Assembly (NCBI GenBank): GCA_000226015.1 | Contig: JH153064.1 | Location: 90,364-135,099, forward strand | DNA length: 44,736 nucleotides | Source of the DNA: Mnemiopsis leidyi | Taxonomy: Eukaryota > Ctenophora > Tentaculata > Lobata > Bolinopsidae | Reading direction: 5' to 3' | Shown: positions 1 through 9,500 of the stretch, in pieces | Numbering within the stretch: position 1 is the first letter of the stretch | Layout: each line of letters opens with the position of its first letter | Made by a program: the position numbers and the translations under genes | The notes under the pieces: model-generated | Databases searched by the model: none | What the model saw: the letters and a program-made list of their open reading frames with translations, nothing else | Told to the model about the DNA's origin: nothing

Positions 1-184
1 AATTTCCTGATAACGGTTTGGATAAGTTAACAATTGGGCAAAAGTATGCCTTATGTGGACTAAACTAGTAAAATGCGTGATTTGGCTTTACTTTTCCTCT
101 TTCAATTCTTGAGAGCTTGAGATATTAACTTGAAATTTTTCATTTTCATTTAACCTCAGCTGTTTTTAACAACGCAGTTGAATA

Positions 185-357
185 ATACAGTAATACCACT
201 ATTGGTATTGCAATTACCATACGTAATTCCACTCGCAAGCTCGTGAAATTACTTCAATAAATCCACTCGCAAGCTCGTGAATTTATTGCATGAATACCAC
301 TCGCAAGCTCGTGGTATTAATATGGTAATTGCACTACCAATAGTGGTATTACCGTAT
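185..357. repeat. Cloverleaf-like cruciform: 37-bp outer stem enclosing three hairpins
   Basis: The outer arms 185-221 and 321-357 are reverse complements with 2 mismatches in 37. Between them lie three hairpins at 223-252, 255-288 and 293-318. Each has the identical 17-nt core CCACTCGCAAGCTCGTG (229-245, 263-279, 297-313), exactly 34 nt apart. The flanks of each core differ, yet are self-complementary within each hairpin: GTAATT/AATTAC, CAATAAAT/ATTTATTG and AATACCAC/GTGGTATT. The outer arms contain a smaller palindrome of the AATACCA...TGGTATT type. I do not recognise the family. It may be a non-autonomous mobile element or a structured DNA/RNA element. Confidence 0.85.
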
Positions 358-399
358 ATAATTAACTTTCTCAATTTGATCAAAAAACCATTCGAAAAT

Positions 400-698
400 C
401 AGGCAAAAGGCATGGCAGCGGCGTAACGATGCCCCGGCCACCCCGGCTACGCCGAGGGGCGCCGTCATCAGGGGGCGCCAAATCGTCATAAGGGATGTGG
501 GACAATTTTGCAACATTAACTGCACGACTAGCAAAATCGCGTGTTTGGTTTAATAACTTCACTATTTATTTACATTTTTCGGCCATTTTTCACAAATTGC
601 TCCAAGAAAGCCCTTACATCAGGGGCGCTAATTAGAGGCGCATTTTCATCGCCTAGGGGCGCAATATTGGCTAGACCTACTACGTTACGTCACTGGCA
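400..698. other. Intergenic, no gene seen; short GGGGCGC-rich patches
   Basis: There is no convincing coding frame. GGGGCGC or AGGGGCGC words recur near 456, 474, 620 and 653. I see nothing else. Confidence 0.5.
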
Positions 699-1799
699 AA
701 AGGGTCATATAATTTGGTGAGTGGGGCAATTGGCGCCAATGGATCGACTCAATGGAACATCAACAAATGGATGTTCCAATCGCGCCAATGGCGATGAGGT
801 CAGTGGTGCCAATGGTGGTTCCCATCGCCATTGGCGACAATGGATGTATTCCATTGGCGACCATTGGATCATTTATAATGGATCCATTGGAACCACTGGA
901 TGGCGATACCTTTTTCACGATCACCACTCAGAGTGAATGAATCATTTGGAATTACAATGGCGACAATGGTACCAATGGCGACAATGGTACCAATGGCGAC
1001 AATGGTACCGACAATAGTACCGACAATGGCGACATTGGCGACAATGGTACCAATGGCGACGATGGCAATAATGGTACCAATGGCGACAATGGGACAAACA
1101 ATGGCGACAATGTTACCAATGGTGAAAATGAAACCAATGGCGATTAATGGTACCAATGGCGATAATCAAGAAATAAGAATACAGACGGTGGTGCCAATGG
1201 TGACACTGACAGTGGCGACAATGGCGATAATCAGATAATAATTATACCGAATTATCGGCATTAACGACAGTGGTGCCATTGCGCCAATGCCGCCATTGTC
1301 GGTCCCATTGTTGCCATTGGCACCACTGTCGCCATTTTTGAGGTATCATTTTTATCCTTGCCTGATTGCGCCAATGGCGACATTAGCGACATTGGCTTGC
1401 ATGGCGCCATTGTCGTCATTGGCGCCATTGTTGGTACTATTATCGCCATTGGTACCATTTTCGCCATGATCGGTACCATTGTCGCCATTGATACCATTGT
1501 CGCCATAGCTACCATTGTCACCATTGTAATTCCAAATGATCCATTCACTCTGAGTGGTGATCGTGAAAAAGGTATCGCTATCGAGTGATTCCAATGGATC
1601 CATTATAAATGATCCAATGGTTGCCAATGGCGATAGCCATTGTCCCCAATGGAACACATCCATTGGCGCCAATGGCGATGGGGACCACCATTGGCACCAC
1701 TGACCTCATCACCATTGGCGCCATTGGAACATCCATTTGTTCCATTGAGTGGATCCATTGGCGCCAATGGCACCCACTCACCAAACTATATGACCCTTT
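699..1799. mobile_element. Foldback-type element: 1.1 kb imperfect palindrome built of internal tandem repeats
   Basis: The ends are inverted copies: AAAGGGTCATATAATTTGGTG at the left is matched in reverse complement by the sequence ending in TATGACCCTTT at 1799. The outer arms (about 699-955 and 1525-1799) pair over long blocks. The inner arms consist of an 18-bp tandem unit containing AATGGCGACAATGGTACC on the left (about 955-1160) and its complement on the right (about 1290-1530). The centre is near 1255. Terminal inverted repeats made of short tandem repeats are typical of Foldback-like DNA transposons. I see no transposase and no clear target-site duplication. Open frames across it are repeat translations (ATMVPM-type) and are not called as genes. 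Confidence 0.75.
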
Positions 1800-2100
1800 C
1801 ACCGAAAATCATTCTAAGATACATTTAATAGTGAAAACGTTGCAGATTTTTATGTATAATGCAACTGAAAAGGTCCAAAATAAGTCAAAATTGTATGTCT
1901 AAAAAACTCTAAAGGGACCCTAAAATTCCCAAAAATAAAATTGATATAGAGTTTTTTAGAGTTTCTTGAGTACTTGAGTTGCCCCCCCCCCCAATATGTG
2001 TGATGTGAACAAAGTCTTAGTCAACAATCTACCCCCTGTCATATCTGCACTACCTCCAACAAATACTGGGCTACCGGCAAGTGGCAGCGTAGCCTAAGGC

Positions 2101-2244
2101 TTTCAATGCAGTTGTCATACCATGTTTCAATGCAGTTGTCATACCATGTTTTAATGCAGTTGTCATACCATGTTTCAATGCAGTTGTCATACCATGTTTC
2201 AATGCAGTTGTCATACCATGTTTCAATGCAGTTGTCATACCATG
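2101..2244. repeat. 24-bp tandem array, six units
   Basis: Six consecutive 24-bp units of the form TTTCAATGCAGTTGTCATAC plus CATG run from 2101 to 2244. Unit 3 carries one T-for-C change. Because 24 is a multiple of 3, the array stays open as an 8-residue repeat on the minus strand, which is not evidence of a gene. The right flank (GTTGCCGCAAAGTGGCAGCTCC, from 2243) resembles the CTGCCGCGAAGCGGCAG repeats near 43132 and 44024. Confidence 0.9.
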
Positions 2245-2289
2245 TTGCCGCAAAGTGGCAGCTCCCAGAATCCGGTTGACCAAATTATG

Positions 2290-3590
2290 TCAGTCTATCA
2301 TTTCAGAGGAACGTTCAGCTGGACACTCGATTTAAACCGCGACAACTGTTGTTACAGATGGTATGCGTGCACGCCGCCAAGTATATAGTTGTCAAATCAG
2401 AATAAAAACTAGTTTCTATTTAGTTTAGGGACTTACTTTTGGTTCATGATTTATTGATTTGAAATTGCACAAGTGATAAATAAAGAAACACGAAAGAAGA
2501 ATTATGCAGACCGATGTTTTTGCTGATTGGGTCTCCACAAGTACAAGTATAAAATCGGGCTAAGGCTCACCGCCTCTCTCAAGTCTCATCGGTTAAGTTC
2601 TCCATTCGTCACTCAAACTAAGTCTAAATATTGAGTTCTAGTTGTGAAGAGCAAGATCGAATAGGTAACTTGACGTGGAAATTATTATCAATCAGGTGCG
2701 TGATTCAATTGTGGAATTGTGGAGACTGGTGAAGTCAGACTAATGGAGTTGTGCAGAAATAAGAATAGACGGGCTCGGTGCTGAAACAAACTTAAAGTTA
2801 AATTCATAAAATCTGCCGGTTCAAATTGTGGAGTAGATTGCAAAAAAGGGCACTTAACAATGGAAACATTTGCAATTGCATTAATCTTCGAGTTAAATTG
2901 GCAAGCACCTAACTGTAAATTGTGTTTGTAGGTACGGTGAACAAGGGGTTTGTTTACCCTTTCTGGGCGCTGCGTGGCCCTCTCTACGGTCGACCCTCCT
3001 CAACAAAGACTGATGACCACATGTCCCCAGGCAAGTTTACCCCTATTAACAATTAATATGTTTCAATTTTCTATCTCAATTTTCAATAGAGAAAGGTATT
3101 CTTTAATTTTTGGAAGGGCCACAAATCGGCATTTATAATTATATCGATTCCTCAATATTGATCGTCCGTACCTTAATTCTGAATGGTCAATGGTAAACAT
3201 ATTATATAGTGACAACACTACATAGTGACAGGTACCTATTAGTGACAATTTAGACATTTGTCATGAACGAGTGCTCTTGACGAACTATTTAGAAATTGGA
3301 AATAAGAAATTAGAAATTAGAATTGTAGATCTTATTACATGAATATAATGTCAGATCGGCAAGTCAGATAATTCACAACCGTTGTCCATAATCACTAATC
3401 AGTTCCTGTCCAAAAGTTTGATAACAAAACATGTAAAGTTCACGACGCACACAGGAAAGTTTACTCACACAACAAAAAATACAAAGCACACAAAAAATGT
3501 AAATGAAAAATCGCGATTGACTTTCTGTTCAGCAGTTCCCAGTTTCAAAGTAAGTCTATATAGTTCCTCTGATCACGCATGAAGGAGTAC
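2290..3590. other. Intergenic, no gene seen
   Basis: AT-rich, with only short open frames and no recognisable protein. Several AGTGACA words appear from about 3205 onward. Confidence 0.5.
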
Positions 3591-3880
3591 AGTTTAGCTC
3601 TTCACGTCATTCTACTTCTAGGGAATCGGGTGCGAATGAGTTCTTTGGTGTATCTGGCTGTTTCTTTGTTGACAGTATGTGTAAACATTGCCTTAATATC
3701 ATACATCGAGAGTGACTTTGTTGGTTCCTAAAAGTTTGTCCTGCTGATGTGATAGCGTGGGCTGGTCCCGAGGAAGTGAGTTTCGTCCTCCACTATCGGA
3801 TCCATTTCAGGCAGGTGAACCATAAGCTCTATTGTGGCATGAATATCGCAACAGAAGTAGCATAATCGGTCTGCTGAGTT
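3590..3880 (-). pseudogene. Decayed LINE (non-LTR retrotransposon) C-terminal fragment
   Basis: Read on the minus strand from about 3880 down, one frame gives CYFCCDIHATIELMVHLPEM followed by DPIVEDETHFLGTSPRYH. This lines up with the C-terminal zinc-knuckle-like segment of the LINE copy at 23055-24152 (CKHCC..., then LPYSDPIIEDKEHVLRSCPLY). The shared pattern is CxxCC, a leucine-rich stretch, DPI-ED-H, then a CPxY-like end. The last Cys has become Ser here, and a stop follows shortly. It is a relic, in the opposite orientation to the second copy. Confidence 0.6.
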
Positions 3881-4097
3881 TTTTTAGTGACAGCACTAAA
3901 TAGTGCCATGTCGAATTTAGTGACACCATTACTTTGTTTAACACTACTTTTCTCATTTATCCTCAAGTCTCACTTTAGCTAACTGAACTCAATTTTAATT
4001 TATTTATCATATGTTAGTTTCAAAACACATATTTCTTATATATGCATTAAGGGTTAAAAGCTGTAACGACTAACAAGCTCAACATGATTATTGTTGT

Positions 4098-4160
4098 TGC
4101 GGTGATGCCTGACTCTTGCAGCTCAAAGCTGAACGGTAGACGGATATAATCTCGTCAAGC
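4098..4160. repeat. Dispersed repeat, copy 1 (GCGGTGAT ... GACGGATATAATCTCGTC)
   Basis: The segment reads GCGGTGAT, then CTTGCAGCTCAAAGCT, then AGACGGATATAATCTCGTCA. It matches the copy at 5811-5886 and, in part, sequences near 24601 and 44299. It is probably a fragment of a transposable element. Confidence 0.6.
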
Positions 4161-4199
4161 CTATTGGTATGGTAGGTTGCTTATTTTATCCATACAAGG

Positions 4200-5340
4200 A
4201 TCGGTCGCAGGGATTTGATGGTCAACCAGCTGCTTTGCGAAGGCTGACGGGATTTATCACCTTCTTTGGGACTTATCGACAGCCGTCTCACGTCGCAACC
4301 ACCATAAATTATAAATGCACAGTGTTCAAAGGATCGCATATCATCGATGTATTTGTGTCATTACAAAGAGATCACATGTCACTATATAGTCAGCAAACAA
4401 ACCTTTTAGTGACAGCACTTTATAATTATAGTTACATGTCACTATAAGGTACTGATTACTATATAGTTTTGTCATTATATAGTAGAGGAATCGTCAATGG
4501 CTGTTAGTGTTACATGATACAAAATAAAGTTTCGATCGGCCCGCCGCAAAATACCTTTGTCAATGATATGAGTAAATGTAGCAAAACGTCGATTTACCGT
4601 TTATTGTATCAGGAAAAATTATCGATAATCTTCATCGATTTATAGTTGATGGTCAATATTGATATGCGATTATCATCGGTTGAAAATTTCTGGAAATCGC
4701 TTATCATTTGTTGATCAAAAGTTGCTATGATCAACGTCGGATCATCGATGATCAATACATTCGATTTCAATCGATATAGATTCAATATTGACTCATCGAT
4801 GTGCATCAATAATTTTCCAAATTATTTTCAAAGCCCATATGCCGATGATTCTTACTCATTCCCTTTCTGAGCTAGCGAGTGTTCCTCAATTCCATTTGGT
4901 GTGTGTCTGTGTTTGTTTGTTTGTGGTTGTACCATTACTGTACCAAGAGGGTTTGTAACATCATGGATGCTGACTAAGCTTACCTGATCCTCTCCAACAT
5001 GTTCTTGTTCTAAAGTTCATTCAACTCAGTCACATAATCAGTATCACTATCACTTGGAAATGAAGGTGAACCCTTTGGTGCACGTAAGCAATATGAATAA
5101 ACGATGACGATTGGATATTGAGTTAGGATCAGTTGGCCCGCTTTCCCGGCTAAACCTTTTGTATACTTACTCATTCATAATTGGAATTAATTACGTTTTG
5201 TGTCCCTGAATTTAAATAAAGTTCTAAACTTAAAGCCAAGGCAAAATACAACTGTCAATCGTAACGGCTGCGCCCGTATCAAGTCTTTAAATTGAAGGCC
5301 CAAACGTCACATCTGGTATTGCTTTGCTTGTCCACTAAGT
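4200..5340. other. Intergenic, no gene seen; TATAGTGACA and ATCGAT motif clusters
   Basis: From 4360 to 4490 the words TGTCACTATA and TTTAGTGACA recur in both orientations. From 4620 to 4800 ATCGAT and GATCAA words are dense. I see no coding frame that I can support. Confidence 0.4.
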
Positions 5341-5402
5341 GCTAGGGATTCTGCCAGGACGCTAATAGTCATGGCTATTAGCATCCTGGCAGAATTCCTA
5401 GC
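5341..5402. ncRNA. Pre-miRNA-like hairpin (candidate)
   Basis: Left arm 5341-5368 and right arm 5375-5402 form a 28-bp stem with one G·U pair and one C×A mismatch, closed by the 6-nt loop TCATGG. The size (about 62 nt) and near-perfect stem fit an animal pre-miRNA, but also a small MITE or a chance inverted duplication. Its mirror on the minus strand folds equally well, so the strand is not determined. No family is recognised. Confidence 0.4.
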
Positions 5403-5810
5403 TGCAGTTGCGATCGTGAGTATAGTGCAGGATCGGAGATGACATAATTTGCATTAACATTACGATATGTCTCAGCTATATAAGTAGCAGTACTATCTTG
5501 ATCAATACATGGTTAATGTAAAACTGTTGAACGGCTGTGCCCTTGCATAGTGCTTAGTGATAATTTTTTGCAGGGTTGCTACGGAGACTGCTGAAAGCGT
5601 GATGCACGTCTTGGTTCACAGTCTGCGGGGCAGACGCCTGCATCTTTGTCTCACCGCGCATGTTATGAGTCCGATAAAAATTACCCCTCGCTCTGAGTCT
5701 ACTCTTCATCCCGTTCAACCTTTCTACTCCTTTTAACCCCACCCCCCCTCTCATCTTTCTGACTGTCTCCCACCTCCCGACCCCAATCTCTGAGTCTGAC
5801 TTCGCCTTGT

Positions 5811-5886
5811 CGCGGTGATATAACCCGACTCTCGCAGCTCAAAGCTATCGTTTCGTTAAAACGATTGACGGATATAATCTCGTCAA
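5811..5886. repeat. Dispersed repeat, copy 2
   Basis: Contains CTCGCAGCTCAAAGCT, CGTTAAAACGATTGACGG and ATATAATCTCGTCAA. It aligns with 4098-4160, is partly shared with 24601-24640 (AACTTAAAGCTTTCGTTAAA) and is also seen near 44299-44333. Probably a transposon fragment. Confidence 0.6.
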
Positions 5887-6184
5887 ACTTCGCCTTCCTT
5901 TCTTTTCTGGCCCTCCCTCCCTCAGACTCCATAGTCCATACTACATAACAGCTGACATTTCTGTCTTTCGACCACTCTCCTTATGATGGCCTGTCTTTCC
6001 GGCTTTGGATTCCACGGCAATGACTGAACTTTTTGTTTTCTTCCCTTATTGTTTTATTGAGAGATTAAAGGCAGGAGGCTCACTGCAACTGCACAGTCAT
6101 ACGCACGGTTACACACAAAACTGCTTTGCTGAGAACAACCTATACCCAAACGATCGACCAATAGTCAATACGCACTCGAACGCC

Positions 6185-6300
6185 TCCTCCAATGACCATT
6201 AAAAACGACGTCACGTGACTTCAAAAAGATCACGTGCGTTGCTAGGCGACCAGTAGGAGCACACGCTAATCATTGGTCACGTGTTGTCACGTGAGGGCGC
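6185..6300 (+). promoter_or_regulatory. Putative promoter/proximal regulatory region of the homeobox gene
   Basis: In about 110 bp there are four CACGTG palindromes (6212, 6231, 6278, 6288). The first sits in a GACGTCACGTGAC context. There is a CCAAT word at 6189, an inverted one (ATTGG) at 6272, and an RFX X-box-like GTTGCTAGGCGACC at 6238-6251. No TATA box is obvious. The region lies just upstream of the likely first exon that ends at 6554. Assignment as a promoter is inferred from motif density and position. Confidence 0.45.
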
Positions 6301-6399
6301 GCGCCTTGACGAAACCATGCTTCAGTTACTGAAAATAGAGCCAGTGTATTTGTACCTCAGGTAGCCGACCGTTCTTGCGCTGTATTTTCTTGTGTAATA

Positions 6400-6554
6400 T
6401 AGCCGTGGTCATTAGTGGATCGCAAGAGAGGGGAGAGCGAGAGAGAGAGGCCGCCGAGCGAGTGAGCATGTGGTTGCCTCAAGGCTGCATTATGCTCCCC
6501 GGTCAATTTGTCTGAGAACTGCACCGTAAATACCTTTTACCAGATGCCATGCTG
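6400..6554 (+). other. Probable 5' non-coding exon of the homeobox gene
   Basis: The GA-rich segment ends at a consensus donor, ATGCTG|GTGAGT (donor at 6555). Spliced to the acceptor before 11221, the two ATGs near 6544 and 6549 give only very short upstream reading frames (MPC-stop and MLI-stop), so translation would begin at 11234. The transcription start is not determined. The intron would be about 4.7 kb. Confidence 0.4.
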
Positions 6555-9500
6555 GTGAGTGTGACTGTGTCCTCACCTGACTTCGCACACCTGAGCTACT
6601 CCAGAGGACAATGGTTTTGCTTTCCGGCACTTCTATACCACTTCCTTTACTTTAGTTCGTTAATTCCGAAGTTTGTGCCTGCAATAGTGATGAGCTGTGG
6701 TTAAAATGTAAATCCAAATTTGTTGGCAGATTTAGGCAGATAAGATTCGGTGAAATTTATTCCCGGAAATCGGGTGATCTTGAAGTTTGAACCTCAATTG
6801 GATAACCTGCATGATGATCCATCAAAACGTCTTAAGTGAAAATGGTTGCTTTTCCGAGAAACCCGCAGTTGACTCTCGTCGTGTGAGTCTTGATAAGTTG
6901 ATATCAAACTTGAAAGATCTTATAGAGATTCATTTATTCAGCTGATTCAATGTTTATTTCATGATTCAAGCCCAGCGAAGATTCTTTGTCTCTTTCAGCC
7001 CGAGATCTTATAAGTTTCCATTGCATTTCAGACTTATTTTCAATGTTAAATTAAAGCCTTTAGATTTCTCGACAGCTACAAGGAAACCCCAATTAAATTG
7101 CTTATTTTGTCTTCCATAAAGATCCTGTTATTTTTTATCTTAATCTGACAATGCAATTTTCTTTTAAAAGGTGCAGGAGGATAGATTAGGATTTTACATT
7201 ATATATTTCAACAGTTGACAGCAACAAATTCATTCGAAGATAACATTTCCCCATTAAGATAAAAATACAATATAGTCATATTATTATCGTCGTTTTGATG
7301 GTATGATACAAGCAATTTTAACCCCAAAATCTTAACTTGAAAGAAAATTTTGCCTTATCGAAACTACATCTTTAAGGGAACCACTTGTAGAGAGTAGATT
7401 TTCTTGGATAAACATTTTATTTCTTCAAGAAGTACCCAGTCCACATTTGAGATAGCATTTGGTCTCTGGATCATCCTAGAGATAATATCCATATCACTAT
7501 AGAGATAGTATCCAGATCAACAACCCCATCCTGAGCCGCTACTCCCCTTTGTCTGCGACACGATAACTAGCTCCACCAGGGCTCGGTCAGGAGCGATCCC
7601 TTTCACACGAGCTCCTCACAAAGAGACACTGGTTTGCAATTCTATCGTTTTATTGGCCTTTTGTTCGATGCGGCGGCGTGTAATTTGACCAGCTATAGTC
7701 GTATACACATGTAAATTCAGATAGTACAGTTTTAGTGAGGTTCGCTCAAATAGGTTTGACTTTGTAGTGTAGCTTTGTTGTTTTCTCGCTTTAAAGTTTC
7801 CATTTGTCAGGAGATCTCCTGCCTCTTGGAGAAGTTTAGTGTTGTACTGAAATTTAGTCGCTCTACTTGAACAGCAACGCCCGCCCTCGTTTTTATTTCA
7901 ACAGTTTCAAACTCCGTTCCCTCATTCATTATTCGTCAACGACTCAAGACATTGTTCTGTGGCGAGCGAGGTTCAAGAAAGTCGCGTTCAATATTTGGGT
8001 CCACTAGTCTTAATTTAAATCCACTGACAAAATAACCTGACTCGATAATTTGTCCTGTGATTTGGTGGGTTCCCCCAGTATGTGTCGTCGCGTGACCAAT
8101 GCTTGTGAAAGCTTGCCAACACTTAAAATGATGCACCCATACTTGGGCAATCTGCCTTGTCTTACACGCCACATGTCAGATGTAAGCGGATTGCTTGTCG
8201 GCCTAGAAGCCCATTAGATGCACAAATCTCAATATTAAACAACGCGGTTCTCTGGGGCTCTCACACCGTACCGTCTATATAAGGCAAGTTAATCAGGTCT
8301 AAATATTCCCAATATTCCGACACGCACCCTTCCAGTTGCCAAGGTTACCTCCCACCAAGACAATCTTCTCACCCGATTTCATAACCCGACAGATCATTTC
8401 TCCTGCGTTACTCTTAACGCAATATTGAGTAGTTTTTGTCCGACCTTTTTTCTTGAATCATTCTTGCTTGAACACCAATCTTCGCTTGAAAATAACCTCA
8501 TAAAGTCAAATAAACGCTTCTTTTAAATTTAGAGTTTGATAGCCTTTAAACTCCCTTCCTCTCCTTCTTACTCACTTAAACAGCGATTCCCGCGAAACTG
8601 CGGCTCCGTGAAATGCGATTTTTAATCACCCTCCTTGGAACCATTAGTGAGTGCATTATCACGGCTCTTAGCTCCGCACATAGCCTCATTATGTATTGGT
8701 ATTGGATACAATTACGAATTAGAGTGTACACTTTGTTTTCCCCGGTACGAGGATTATGCCCTATTAGGGAAGATGACAAGTGCAGAACATGCGGCATCGG
8801 ACCGTCCTAGACAGTTCTAATTATCTTATTATGTCATTAAATAATTATCCCAAAATGAGTCCCTGATTGATTCATTGAGCTTGTTACTGCGATTTTGAAT
8901 ATCAAATATTCGGCATCGGATGTCTGTGAGGTGAAGTAAATGGAAGATTGATTTTCGGTATATATTTTTAATTCGGCTTGCTTGCCGCCTCTCACTCGAT
9001 TTATCTGAATTGTATTTGAAAAGTACATTCGTAGCCAATTTGAACTTTTTAAGCTTACTCAGTTGCGTCAAAGCAGCAGGTTTCTCATTTATATATATAT
9101 ATATATATATATATTTACAGCTTGCTTAAGTTCGATCTTTAAAGTTGACCGGTCGTTACCTCGCTGCAGCCCCTTCTCCTTTTTTAGAACTAGAAGTAGA
9201 GGGGTTTTTCTTAGAGTTACTAACTTTTTGGTCAAAGTTTCATAGCGTAGGTAGTGGCTACAAATCTCTGTCAGTTTTACTGACAAACAACCCGCACAAC
9301 CACACGAACAGACACACACACACACACACAAACATAAGTACATTGTACAACCAGTGTAATGCCTCGAGAGACTCCACATGGAATTCACTGCACAAGGTCC
9401 TCCAGCAAGTGTTAGTGTGTAGAGCTGTAGAAGATACACAACTAAGAGTACATAGCGGTGCCCGCCTTTATGCGGGGTCCCCTAGTGCTGCTCTGACCCC

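Noticed and set aside
229..313. 34-nt periodic 17-bp palindromic repeats, CRISPR-like in spacing
   Set aside because: Only three units; the spacers are self-complementary, not unique; and the sequence is animal genomic DNA with no cas genes.
869..1672. Several open frames of 76-112 codons with ATMVPM or GDNGTN repeats
   Set aside because: They are translations of the 18-bp subrepeats in the foldback element, open on both strands.
3634..3729. Short frame MSSLVYLAVSLLTVCVNIAL resembling a signal peptide
   Set aside because: It is the antisense of the LINE relic, with no splice context or upstream gene.
5554..5932. Two overlapping minus-strand open frames
   Set aside because: Composition is low-complexity (Lys/Arg/Gly-rich), they overlap the dispersed repeat, and no domain is seen.
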